A stretch of 6,464 bases of DNA from Acidovorax delafieldii (GTDB taxonomy: Bacteria > Pseudomonadota > Gammaproteobacteria > Burkholderiales > Burkholderiaceae_C): positions 2,045 to 8,508 of the forward strand of contig DCVY01000246.1 of assembly GCA_002327945.1 (NCBI GenBank), in the 5' to 3' direction. Position numbers and translations under genes: made by a program. Below are positions 1 through 6,347 of the stretch, piece by piece. A model generated the notes under the pieces. That model had not been told where the DNA came from and did not search any database. It was given only the letters and a program-made list of their open reading frames with translations. How positions within the stretch are numbered: the first letter of the stretch is position 1; each line of letters starts with the position of its first letter.

Positions 1-1
1 C

Positions 2-136
2 ACGCCGCTGCTGGCGCGCCGCACGGCCCAGGCGGGCAGTCTTGATGAGTTGCTGTTCGCCCTGATCGTGCTGGGCGATGACCGGCTGGTGGAAAAAACA
101 GTCATTTCTCAAGCAAAATACGGCTCTTGCGCTTGA
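2..136 (+). CDS. C-terminal end of an unidentified protein (5' end outside the window)
   Basis: An open frame enters from the left edge and runs for 44 codons to a TGA at 134-136. The visible residues begin TPLLARRTAQAG and continue with a Leu/Asp-rich amphipathic stretch, LDELLFALIVLGDDRLVE, that looks like real protein. Third positions are mostly G or C until about position 98, after which base composition becomes AT-rich. The last 7 or 8 codons lie inside the palindromic intergenic element at 114-164, so the natural C-terminus may have been extended or replaced by that insertion. I do not recognise the family. The gene ends 53 bases before dcd, on the same strand, so co-transcription with dcd is possible but not shown. 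Confidence 0.5.
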   Translation, partial: TPLLARRTAQAGSLDELLFALIVLGDDRLVEKTVISQAKYGSCA

Positions 137-164
137 TGGTCAAGCGTTGATAGCTATCAAAACC
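114..164. repeat. Palindromic intergenic element of Comamonadaceae type
   Basis: The element is an imperfect palindrome centred on a perfect stem-loop: CGCTTGA at 130-136, loop TGG at 137-139, TCAAGCG at 140-146. Its right flank contains a perfect 12-base palindrome, TGATAGCTATCA, at 148-159. The flanks are AT-rich in an otherwise GC-rich window, with ends CAAAAT and ATCAAAA that roughly mirror each other. I recall very similar short elements between genes in Acidovorax, Polaromonas and Rhodoferax; only one copy lies in this window, so repetition cannot be shown here. It supplies the stop codon of the upstream gene and ends just before the dcd ribosome site. Confidence 0.55.
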
Positions 165-175
165 GTAGTACTGGC

Positions 176-181
176 GAGGAG
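176..181 (+). promoter_or_regulatory. Ribosome binding site of dcd
   Basis: GAGGAG sits eight bases before the ATG at 190. It is a strong Shine-Dalgarno match at good spacing and fixes the dcd start over any upstream in-frame alternative. Confidence 0.8.
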
Positions 182-189
182 CCCCCACC

Positions 190-762
190 ATGAGCATCAA
201 AAGCGACAAATGGATCCGCCGCATGGCGGCCGAGCACGGAATGATCGAGCCCTTCGAGCCGGGCCAGGTGCGGGAGGTCGAGGGGCGAAAAATCATCAGC
301 TATGGCACCAGCAGCTATGGCTATGACATTCGCTGCGCTCCCGAATTCAAGGTATTCACCAACATCCACAGCACGGTGGTGGACCCGAAGAACTTCGACG
401 AAAAAAGCTTTGTTGATTTTCACGGCGACAGCTGCATCATTCCGCCCAACAGCTTCGCGCTGGCGCGCACGATGGAATACTTTCGCATCCCGCGCAACGT
501 GCTCACCATCTGCCTGGGCAAGAGCACCTACGCGCGCTGCGGCATCATCGTCAACGTCACGCCGTTTGAGCCCGAGTGGGAAGGTTATGTGACGCTGGAG
601 TTTTCCAACACCACGCCGCTGCCCGCGCGCATCTACGCGGGTGAGGGCTGCGCGCAGGTGCTGTTTTTCGAGAGCGACAAGGACGACGTCTGCGAAGTCT
701 CTTACAAGGACCGGGGCGGCAAATACCAGGGCCAGGTGGGCGTGACGCTGCCCAGGGCCTGA
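190..762 (+). CDS. dcd: dCTP deaminase
   Basis: Dcd deaminates dCTP to dUTP and ammonia in the cytoplasm; dUTPase then gives dUMP, the precursor for thymidylate synthesis. The 190-residue length matches the family (about 188-193). The signature [16 protein letters not shown] starts at residue 110, giving Ser112 and Arg116. The segment [15 protein letters not shown] at 131-145 contains the catalytic-type Glu137. These correspond to Ser111, Arg115 and Glu138 of the E. coli enzyme. The C-terminal [15 protein letters not shown] (174-188) is the conserved tail that closes over the nucleotide. The sequence is of the type seen in Neisseria, Pseudomonas and Burkholderia, not the enteric subtype. Members are homotrimers. 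No frameshift or missing key residue is visible. The gene is preceded by a strong ribosome site; no terminator is obvious in the 114 bases after it. Confidence 0.97.
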   Translation: MSIKSDKWIRRMAAEHGMIEPFEPGQVREVEGRKIISYGTSSYGYDIRCAPEFKVFTNIHSTVVDPKNFDEKSFVDFHGDSCIIPPNSFALARTMEYFRIPRNVLTICLGKSTYARCGIIVNVTPFEPEWEGYVTLEFSNTTPLPARIYAGEGCAQVLFFESDKDDVCEVSYKDRGGKYQGQVGVTLPRA

Positions 763-867
763 GCTTCGCCCGCACGCGGTGGCCGCACATGGCGGTGCCG
801 GCGCATTGGCGTGAGCCGTCAAACCGCTGACACAGAAGCTTCATAGATTGGATCCTTTTGTCCATCT

Positions 868-871
868 GGAG
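868..871 (+). promoter_or_regulatory. Ribosome binding site of the phytase-like lipoprotein gene
   Basis: GGAG lies five bases before the ATG at 877. Together with the lysine-rich signal peptide that begins at this ATG, it supports the chosen start. The rest of the 763-876 gap shows no convincing -35/-10 pair or terminator. Confidence 0.6.
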
Positions 872-876
872 CTTCC

Positions 877-3207
877 ATGAAGAAATCAGCGATTGCACTG
901 GCGGTTGGCGTGGCCTTGTCCGGGCTTTTGGCAGCGTGTGGCGGTAGCGACGACGGCCCGGTAGATGTTCCCTCGGTCAGTAATCCAAACAAGTTCTTCA
1001 ACCGCATGGCCACGTTTGCGGTGTGCTCACAGGTGGGCGCCTCGTGCGAAGACAGCACGCCCACGGCGGCAGAAATCGTCGCCGCCAGCGAAGACGGCAT
1101 GACCCTGGTCTACACCAACAGCCTCAAGGGCGAGGTCGGTTTTGTGGACATCGTCGATCCCGCCGCGCCGAAGGCCTTGGGTCGCCTGGCCATGGGCGGC
1201 GAGCCCACCTCGGTCACCGTGCTGGGCGCTCATGCGCTGGTGGCGGTGAACACATCGCAAAATTTCATCAACGCTTCGGGCAAGCTGGTGGTGGTGGACA
1301 TCGCCAAGCGCAGTGTGGTCACCGAAATCCAGCTGGGTGGCCAGCCCGATTCGGTGGCGCGCAGCAAGGACGGCAAGTATGTGGCCGTGGTCATCGAGAA
1401 CGAGCGCGACGAGAAACTGGGCAATGGCGCACCGCCCCAGGCGCCTTCGGGTTACCTGACCATCGTGGACTCGGTGGGCGCACCCGCCACCTGGACAACC
1501 CGGGTTGTGGAACTCAAGAGCCTGGCGACGCTGTTCCCCGAAGATGCCGAGCCCGAGTATGTTTCCATCAACGACGACAACGTGGCCGTTGTCACGCTGC
1601 AAGAGAACAACCACATTGTGCTGGTCGATCTGCCCACGGGCAAGGTCACCAAGCATTTCAGCGCCGGCGCAGTCACGCTCAGCCAGGTCGATTTGACCGA
1701 TGCGCCGCGCCCCAACATCGTCAGCCTCACGCAAACCCAGGCCAGTCGCCTGCGCGAGCCCGATGGCGTGACCTGGTTCTCCAAGACCCAGTTCGCCACC
1801 GCCAACGAAGGCGACCTGACCGGTGGCAGCCGTGGCTTCACCATTTTCAACAGCGACGGCACGGTGGCCTATGACGCCGGCAACACCCTGGAGCACCTGG
1901 TCGCACGCATCGGCCACACCAACGACAAACGCTCGGATGCCAAGGGCAACGAGCCCGAGAACGTGGCCTTTGGCCGTTTTGATGGCACCGATTACCTGTT
2001 TGTCGCCTCCGAGCGCTCCAGCGTGCTGGCCGTGTACGACATGGGCCAGAAAAACCAGCCCGTGTTCAAGCAAGTGCTGCCCGCAGCGCTGGCGCCCGAA
2101 GGCCTACTGGCCATCCCCTCGCGCAACCTGCTGATCGCGGCCAGCGAGAACGATGACCGCGCCACCAGCTCCACCTCGCGCTCTGCACTCAACATCTACC
2201 AGCACCAGAGCGCACCCGCGGCCTACCCGACCATTCAGTCGGTGAACCGCGCCGATGGCACGCCCATTCCCTGGTCGGCCCTGTCGGGCTTGGTCGCGGC
2301 GCCCACCGGTTCCGTGGTGTATGGCGTGGATGACAGCTTCTTCCGTGGCAACCGGATTTTCGAGATCGACACCAGCGCCAAGCCCGCCAGCCTCCAGCGC
2401 GAGATCCGCATCACCGACCCGAACGGCAAGATTGCCGCACTGGCTGCCGTGCTGCCCGCCGCCAAGGACGCCAACGCCTTTGATGCCACCGACCTGGCGG
2501 CGATGGTGAACACCGACGGCAGCGTCAACCTGGACCCCGAAGGCATTGCGCTGGCCTCGGCTGGTGGCTTCTGGATTGCCTCCGAAGGCAATGGCACGGT
2601 GGGCGAGGCGGCGCGCCCGGTGCTGTCGGCCAACCTGGTGTTCAAACTCTCGGCCACCGGCGTGATCGAAGAGGTCATCCAGCTGCCGGCCGACGTGAAC
2701 GCCAAGCAGCAGCGCTTTGGCTTTGAGGGCATTGCCGAGTCCAACGGCAAGCTGGTGGTGGCCTTCCAGCGCGCCTGGGCGGGCGAGACCCAGCCGCGCA
2801 TCGGCGTGTATGACCTGGCCGCCAAAACCTGGCAGTTCATGTTCTATCCACTGGACGCCGTTACTTCGCCCAACATGGGCTGGGTGGGGCTGTCGGACAT
2901 CACGGCGCTGGGCAACAACCGCTTTGTGGTCATTGAGCGTGACAACCAGGGCGGCCCCGATGCCCGCGTCAAGAAGCTTTACCGCATCGACCTGAGCGGC
3001 GCGGCCAATGGCGCCACGCTGAGCAAGACCCTGGTGCGCGACGTGCTGCCCGACCTGCGCAAGACCAACGGCCTGGTGGTCGAGAAGATCGAGGGCCTGG
3101 CGGTGCTGGCCAATGGCGATGTGCTGCTGGTCAACGACAACGACGGCGTGGATGATAACAACGGCGAAACCTGGCTGCTCAACCTGGGCAAGCTGAATCT
3201 GAACTGA
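877..3207 (+). CDS. Secreted lipoprotein with beta-propeller-like N-half and phytase-like esterase C-half
   Basis: This 776-residue protein starts with a lipoprotein signal: MKK, a hydrophobic core, and lipobox LAAC with Cys21 as the lipidation site. Gly22 (not Asp) at +2 predicts the outer membrane. Residues about 60-430 hold repeated strand-turn units typical of YVTN/choice-of-anchor-I beta-propellers, such as GGQPDSVARSKDGKYVAVV near 154, EPEYVSINDDNVAVV near 225 and EPENVAFGRFDGTDYLFVA near 359. From about 440 on it matches the 'esterase-like activity of phytase' family (PF13449): DPEGIAL with Glu555, GFEGIAES with Glu617, VIERDN with Glu687, KIEGLA with Glu739 and NDND at 753-756. The repeated acidic loops could bind metal or phosphate, which is inference. 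Cys50 and Cys57 are the only cysteines I see besides Cys21 and could form a disulfide. Activity and substrate are unknown; the family name does not prove phytase activity. The gene stands alone, with its own ribosome site and terminator. Confidence 0.85.
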   Translation: MKKSAIALAVGVALSGLLAACGGSDDGPVDVPSVSNPNKFFNRMATFAVCSQVGASCEDSTPTAAEIVAASEDGMTLVYTNSLKGEVGFVDIVDPAAPKALGRLAMGGEPTSVTVLGAHALVAVNTSQNFINASGKLVVVDIAKRSVVTEIQLGGQPDSVARSKDGKYVAVVIENERDEKLGNGAPPQAPSGYLTIVDSVGAPATWTTRVVELKSLATLFPEDAEPEYVSINDDNVAVVTLQENNHIVLVDLPTGKVTKHFSAGAVTLSQVDLTDAPRPNIVSLTQTQASRLREPDGVTWFSKTQFATANEGDLTGGSRGFTIFNSDGTVAYDAGNTLEHLVARIGHTNDKRSDAKGNEPENVAFGRFDGTDYLFVASERSSVLAVYDMGQKNQPVFKQVLPAALAPEGLLAIPSRNLLIAASENDDRATSSTSRSALNIYQHQSAPAAYPTIQSVNRADGTPIPWSALSGLVAAPTGSVVYGVDDSFFRGNRIFEIDTSAKPASLQREIRITDPNGKIAALAAVLPAAKDANAFDATDLAAMVNTDGSVNLDPEGIALASAGGFWIASEGNGTVGEAARPVLSANLVFKLSATGVIEEVIQLPADVNAKQQRFGFEGIAESNGKLVVAFQRAWAGETQPRIGVYDLAAKTWQFMFYPLDAVTSPNMGWVGLSDITALGNNRFVVIERDNQGGPDARVKKLYRIDLSGAANGATLSKTLVRDVLPDLRKTNGLVVEKIEGLAVLANGDVLLVNDNDGVDDNNGETWLLNLGKLNLN

Positions 3208-3217
3208 AGTACGCAGC

Positions 3218-3238
3218 GCGCGGGCCTGCCGCCCGCGC
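3218..3238 (+). other. GC-rich hairpin after the lipoprotein gene
   Basis: GCGCGGGC at 3218-3225 is a perfect inverted match to GCCCGCGC at 3231-3238 with a five-base loop. It starts 11 bases after the lipoprotein stop and has no T-tract, so it is probably not a terminator itself; it could protect the 3' end of the mRNA. Confidence 0.5.
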
Positions 3239-3256
3239 ACTGGGTTGCACCAGAAG

Positions 3257-3288
3257 AGACGGGGGGCTTTCCCGTCTTTTTTGTTTTT
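3257..3288 (+). terminator. Intrinsic terminator of the lipoprotein gene
   Basis: AGACGGG at 3257-3263 pairs with CCCGTCT at 3271-3277 around a seven-base loop. A T-rich run follows (3277-3288, interrupted by one G). It lies 50 bases after the lipoprotein stop and separates that gene from the modA leader, so the leader needs its own promoter. Confidence 0.88.
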
Positions 3289-3304
3289 CACGCCTTCCAT
3301 GCTT

Positions 3305-3450
3305 TCGCTATAGCCCGCCTGCGCGGGCACCTGCGGCTCAACAGGAGGGGTATCTCCGGCCGGTGACGGATCGCGACGGAAAAGCCCGCGACTGTGGCCC
3401 GCGCGCCACGATTTGCTGGCCAGACTGCAGGCAGATCACAACGGCAGAAC
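3305..3450 (+). ncRNA. Structured leader RNA, candidate divergent cobalamin riboswitch
   Basis: No convincing coding frame covers this leader. Elements in order resemble the cobalamin riboswitch: a hairpin GCCCGC-CTGC-GCGGGC at 3313-3328 (P2-like); GGCTCAACAGG at 3335-3345, close to the conserved GGCT-AA-AGG segment; CCGGTGA around 3360-3366; GCCCGCGACTGTGG at 3384-3397, close to the conserved CCCGCAACTGT core; GCCAC at 3405-3409, which also pairs with GTGGC at 3394-3398 as a compact stem; and GGCCAGACTGCAGGC at 3418-3432, in the B12-box position but matching only partly. The usual GGGAA segment is disturbed and the region after the core is short. The family aptamer binds adenosyl- or methylcobalamin and represses downstream expression. 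Because modABC follows, a Moco/Tuco-type or wholly unknown motif is a real alternative. I am more confident of a structured leader than of its ligand. Confidence 0.48.
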
Positions 3451-3489
3451 CATCGCGCATCGCACGGTGCGTAACGCCGATGGCACTGC
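3444..3489 (+). other. Long stem-loop between riboswitch-like core and terminator
   Basis: GCAG (3444-3447) and CCATCG (3450-3455) pair with CGATGG (3478-3483) and CTGC (3486-3489), separated by a 2x2 internal loop. Inside, CGCA-CGG-TGCG at 3461-3471 forms a small additional hairpin. It probably belongs to the same leader RNA, linking the core to its expression platform. Confidence 0.5.
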
Positions 3490-3503
3490 ACTTTTGCTTG
3501 AAG

Positions 3504-3534
3504 CGGGCCTGGTCGAATCGACCGGCCCGTTTTT
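3504..3534 (+). terminator. Intrinsic terminator just upstream of modA (possible attenuator)
   Basis: CGGGCC at 3504-3509 pairs with GGCCCG at 3524-3529, and after a bulged T, GGTCG at 3511-3515 pairs with CGACC at 3519-3523. Five Ts follow at 3530-3534. This is a strong Rho-independent terminator ending 38 bases before the modA start. No gene ends nearby and the lipoprotein gene already has its own terminator, so it most likely acts on the leader transcript. Its 5' arm GCGGGCC (3503-3509) is also complementary to GGCCCGC at 3396-3402 in the riboswitch-like core, which would allow mutually exclusive folding. Confidence 0.85.
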
Positions 3535-3572
3535 GATAGGGGTGATGATGGCCGGGTCTGGGTGCGTGCCGT

Positions 3573-4355
3573 ATGCTTGTCGCCATGCATTTTTTCCGCA
3601 CCCTGTTGCTTGCCAGTTCTCTGCTGTTTGCCGTTTCTGCCCATGCCGGCAAGATCACCGTGGCGGCTGCGGCCGATCTCAAATTCGCCCTGGACGAGAT
3701 CGTCACTGCCTTCCAGCAGGCCCACAGCGCCGACTTGGTGGACGTTATCTACGGCTCGTCGGGCAAGTTCCACACCCAGATCCAGCAGGGCGCGCCCTAC
3801 GATTTGTACTTTTCGGCCGACATTGCTTTTCCGCGCGCGCTGGCCAAGGCCGGGTTTGCCGCCTCTGAGGTCAAGCCCTACGCCATTGGCCGCATCGTGC
3901 TCTGGAGCACCACCCTGAACGCCCGCCAGATGACGCTGTCCAGCCTGACCGATGCCAACATCGCCCGTGTCGCCATTGCCAACCCCCGGCACGCGCCTTA
4001 TGGCAAGCGTGCCGAAGAAGCACTGCGGGCAGCTGGCCTGTGGGACAAGGTCGGGCCCAAACTGGTCTATGGCGAGAGCATTGCCCACGCCGCGCAGTTC
4101 GTGCAGACTGGCAATGCGCAGGTGGGTGTCATCGCGCTGGCCCTGGCGGTCAGCCCCGAGCTGGCCAGCAAGGGCGGTTACTGGCTGATTCCAGAACGCC
4201 TGCACCAGCCGCTGGAACAGGGCTTCATCATCACCAGGCGCGCCGAAAGCAATGCACTCGCCCAACGGTTTGCCGACTACATGGACAGCAACGCCGCCCG
4301 TGCCGTGATGCGCAAATATGGTTTTGTCCTGCCCGGCGAAGCCGCCGGCAAGTAG
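3573..4355 (+). CDS. modA: Periplasmic molybdate-binding protein of an ABC importer
   Basis: ModA captures molybdate (and tungstate) in the periplasm and delivers it to ModBC. The 260-residue product has a Sec signal peptide ending SAHA, with mature protein starting at [11 protein letters not shown]. Diagnostic segments are [10 protein letters not shown] at 61-70, [12 protein letters not shown] at 76-87, [10 protein letters not shown] at 103-112, ANPRHAPYG at 136-144 and YGFVLP at 249-254. These resemble Azotobacter vinelandii ModA2 more than E. coli ModA. By that comparison the oxyanion site would use the 34-35 pair, a GSSG serine and Tyr143; here the 34-35 pair is Ala-Asp, unlike the Thr-Asn I recall in ModA2. 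Start choice: ATG 3573 has a weak GGGTG at 3560-3564; ATG 3585 gives a tidier signal peptide (MHFFRT) but no ribosome site. It is the first gene of modABC, behind a leader with a terminator. Confidence 0.95.
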   Translation: MLVAMHFFRTLLLASSLLFAVSAHAGKITVAAAADLKFALDEIVTAFQQAHSADLVDVIYGSSGKFHTQIQQGAPYDLYFSADIAFPRALAKAGFAASEVKPYAIGRIVLWSTTLNARQMTLSSLTDANIARVAIANPRHAPYGKRAEEALRAAGLWDKVGPKLVYGESIAHAAQFVQTGNAQVGVIALALAVSPELASKGGYWLIPERLHQPLEQGFIITRRAESNALAQRFADYMDSNAARAVMRKYGFVLPGEAAGK

Positions 4356-4425
4356 GGCACTGGCGTGCAGGCAAGCATCGGCACTGGTCAAGGTGGCGTC
4401 GCCGGCTCGGTAGGGGACTTGGTGT

Positions 4426-4430
4426 GGGAG
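4426..4430 (+). promoter_or_regulatory. Ribosome binding site of modB
   Basis: GGGAG ends eight bases before the ATG at 4439. It fixes the modB start inside a longer open frame that extends upstream into modA. The modA-modB gap is 83 bases with no terminator visible, so the genes are probably co-transcribed. Confidence 0.75.
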
Positions 4431-4438
4431 ATGGCGCC

Positions 4439-5116
4439 ATGCTGACGGACAGTGACCTGCAGGCCATCTGGCTGACCGTGCGCCTGGCCGGCCTGGTGAC
4501 CCTGATCCTGCTGCTGGTGGGAACGCCCATCGCCTGGTGGCTGGCGCGCACCCCATCGCGCTGGAAGGGGCCGATTGGCGCGGTGGTGGCCCTGCCTCTG
4601 GTCTTGCCGCCCTCGGTGCTGGGCTTTTACCTGCTGCTGGCGATGGGGCCGAGCGGCCCGGTGGGGCAACTCACCCAGGCATTGAACCTGGGGCCATTGC
4701 CTTTCACTTTTGGTGGCCTGGTCATCGCCTCGGTGTTTTATTCATTGCCCTTCATGGTGCAACCGCTGCAAACGGCTTTCGAGGCGGTGGGCGACCGACC
4801 GCTGGAAGTGGCCGCCACGCTGCGTGCCTCGCCGCTCGATGCCTTCTTCACGGTGGCGGTGCCGCTGGCCGCGCCGGGGTTTCTGACCGCCTCGATTTTG
4901 ACCTTCGCCCACACCGTGGGCGAGTTCGGCGTGGTGCTGATGATTGGCGGCAACCTGCCGGGCATCACTCGCGTGGCATCAGTGCAAATCTACGACCATG
5001 TGGAGGCGCTGGAATATTTGCAGGCACACCGGCTTTCGGCGGTGATGCTGGTGTTCTCTTTCGTGGTGCTGCTGGCCCTGTATGCCTGGCGCCCACAGCC
5101 CAAAAAAGGCGGCTGA
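4439..5116 (+). CDS. modB: Molybdate ABC transporter permease
   Basis: ModB is the inner-membrane subunit, which forms a homodimeric channel for molybdate. The 225-residue length fits the family. Hydrophobic segments are visible at about 12-35, 46-70, 90-112, 145-170 and 199-217. The EAA-type coupling loop that docks onto the ATPase is [20 protein letters not shown], starting at residue 123, followed by the expected Gly and Leu-rich helix. [15 protein letters not shown] at 161-175 is a well-conserved ModB segment. The open frame extends far upstream within modA, but the ribosome site at 4426-4430 and the N-terminus [17 protein letters not shown] support this start. The stop is one base before the GTG chosen for modC, a spacing typical of translational coupling. 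Confidence 0.95.
   Translation: MLTDSDLQAIWLTVRLAGLVTLILLLVGTPIAWWLARTPSRWKGPIGAVVALPLVLPPSVLGFYLLLAMGPSGPVGQLTQALNLGPLPFTFGGLVIASVFYSLPFMVQPLQTAFEAVGDRPLEVAATLRASPLDAFFTVAVPLAAPGFLTASILTFAHTVGEFGVVLMIGGNLPGITRVASVQIYDHVEALEYLQAHRLSAVMLVFSFVVLLALYAWRPQPKKGG
5106..5112 (+). promoter_or_regulatory. Ribosome binding site that decides the modC start
   Basis: AAGGCGG lies five bases before GTG 5118. The only upstream in-frame ATG, at 5082, has no ribosome site and would add 12 residues overlapping the modB end, so GTG is preferred. Confidence 0.55.
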
Positions 5117-5117
5117 G

Positions 5118-6185
5118 GTGGCCGGTATCGAAGCACGTTTTCGGCTCGACTGGCCCGACTTTTCCCTGGATGTGGATCTGAACCTGCCGGTGCGTGGCGT
5201 GACCGCGCTGTTCGGCCATTCTGGCTCGGGCAAGACAACCTTGCTGCGCTGCATCGCCGGACTGGAGCGCGCGCCGCAAGGGCGCCTCGTTGTTGCCGGT
5301 GAGGTGTGGCAAGACGCTGTACGCTGGGTGGCGCCGCACCAGCGCCCCATTGGCTATGTGTTCCAGGAGGCCAGCCTGTTTGCGCATCTGACGGTGCTGG
5401 GCAACCTGCGCTACGGCCTGCGGCGCACCACGAACGCACAGCAGGCGGGGCTTGATCAGGCCATCGCGTTGCTGGGTATTGGCCATCTGCTCGATCGCAA
5501 ACCGGGCACCTTGTCGGGTGGAGAACGCCAGCGGGCAGCCATTGCGCGGGCACTTGCCGTAAACCCGCGCCTGCTGCTGATGGACGAGCCGCTGGCCGCG
5601 CTCGACATGCAGCGCAAACAGGAAATCCTGCACTACCTGGCGCTCCTGCGCGACGAGCTCGACATCCCCATGCTGTATGTCAGCCACTCCCCCGACGAAG
5701 TGGCGCGGCTGGCCGACACCCTGGTGGCGATGGATAGCGGCCGGGTGGTGGCCAGCGGGCCACTGGCGCAAACGCTGGCCCGCATCGACCTGCCCATCCG
5801 GCTGGGTGAAGACGCGGGCGCCGTGCTCGATGGCACGGTGGGTGAGGTGGATCATGCATGGCACCTGGCGCGGGTCGATTTTTCGGGCGGTAGCCTGTGG
5901 GTGCGCGACCAGGGTCTGGCCATCGGTCGCCGCGTGCGGGTGCGCGTTCTGGCGCGTGACGTGAGCCTGGCCGAAGAGCCGGGAACGAGCAGCATCCAGA
6001 ACGTGCTGCGCGGCTGCGTCGATGCTGTGACAGGCGACGAGCACCCGGGCCTTGCGCTGGTGCGCATGCGCGTGGGCGACGCTATGCTGCTGGCCCGCTT
6101 GACCAAACGCTCGGCCGCTTCGCTGGGTGTGGTGCCGGGGCGCACACTGTGGGTGCAGATGAAATCGGTCGCTTTGATGGAGTGA
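5118..6185 (+). CDS. modC: Molybdate ABC transporter ATP-binding protein with C-terminal TOBE domain
   Basis: ModC hydrolyses ATP on the cytoplasmic side to drive molybdate import through ModB. With a GTG start the product is 355 residues, near the 352 of E. coli ModC. Walker A is GHSGSGKT at 33-40, the Q-loop Gln is 83 in GYVFQEASLFAHL, the ABC signature LSGGERQR is at 132-139, Walker B LLLMDEP at 152-158, the D-loop ALD at 161-163 and the switch His is 190. All catalytic residues are present. From about 291 (SSIQNVL) to the end is a single TOBE/Mop-like oxyanion domain, as expected for ModC, where it can bind molybdate and modulate activity. A start at ATG 5082 is possible but would overlap modB by 35 bases and lacks a ribosome site. 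No clear T-tract terminator follows the gene. Confidence 0.95.
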   Translation: MAGIEARFRLDWPDFSLDVDLNLPVRGVTALFGHSGSGKTTLLRCIAGLERAPQGRLVVAGEVWQDAVRWVAPHQRPIGYVFQEASLFAHLTVLGNLRYGLRRTTNAQQAGLDQAIALLGIGHLLDRKPGTLSGGERQRAAIARALAVNPRLLLMDEPLAALDMQRKQEILHYLALLRDELDIPMLYVSHSPDEVARLADTLVAMDSGRVVASGPLAQTLARIDLPIRLGEDAGAVLDGTVGEVDHAWHLARVDFSGGSLWVRDQGLAIGRRVRVRVLARDVSLAEEPGTSSIQNVLRGCVDAVTGDEHPGLALVRMRVGDAMLLARLTKRSAASLGVVPGRTLWVQMKSVALME

Positions 6186-6254
6186 CGCAGGCACCCCCGC
6201 AGCCGCGATACTGTGCGCTTCACCGAAGGCCCCACCCGACGAAGACAACACGCC

Positions 6255-6347
6255 ATGCCCCTGCCACTGCACCCCCTGGACCAGCAACTTTTCACCCGCG
6301 CCCAGGCGCTGCTGGACGACGAATGGATCCTAAAAACGGCAGTTTGA
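6255..6347 (+). CDS. Short ORF, possibly the truncated start of a lost gene
   Basis: A 30-codon frame begins MPLPLHPLDQQLFTRA 69 bases after modC. A weak GAAGA lies nine bases before its ATG. Almost every codon up to about position 6329 ends in G or C, as in the window's real genes; the last five codons (CTA AAA ACG GCA GTT) break that pattern. The change falls where the minus-strand gene ends (6330-6332). This fits the N-terminal remnant of a gene cut off by a rearrangement, but a small intact gene or a chance frame is also possible. I do not recognise the family. It lies on the same strand as modC and could be read from the same transcript. Confidence 0.33.
   Translation: MPLPLHPLDQQLFTRAQALLDDEWILKTAV

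Noticed and set aside
157..822. 221-codon minus-strand frame opposite dcd
   Set aside because: dcd is unmistakable on the plus strand with a strong ribosome site; the antisense translation has no domain.
3304..3311. TCGCTATA, resembling one half of a ModE operator
   Set aside because: ModE sites are near-palindromic and no matching second half (TATAGCGA-like) is found at suitable distance; it is adjacent to the P2-like hairpin.
2104..3330. 408-codon and neighbouring long minus-strand frames opposite the lipoprotein gene
   Set aside because: The plus-strand frame has a lipobox and clear family motifs. The antisense frames are repetitive in His, Gln, Val and Gly and cross the terminator at 3257-3288.
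3413..3868. Plus-strand frame through the modA leader and start of modA
   Set aside because: It spans the terminator at 3504-3534 and continues out of frame into modA, with no ribosome site and a composition unlike its neighbours. A short leader peptide is not excluded but has no support.
6174..6214. TTGATG and GATACT/TACTGT as a promoter for the short ORF at 6255
   Set aside because: The two boxes are 27 or more bases apart, too far for a sigma-70 promoter, and no better -35 lies in range.
4965..6287. 440-codon open frame on the minus strand opposite modC
   Set aside because: It lies antisense to modC, which has every ABC ATPase motif. The translation is His/Gln/Arg-rich without recognisable domains, as expected for an antisense shadow in high-GC DNA.
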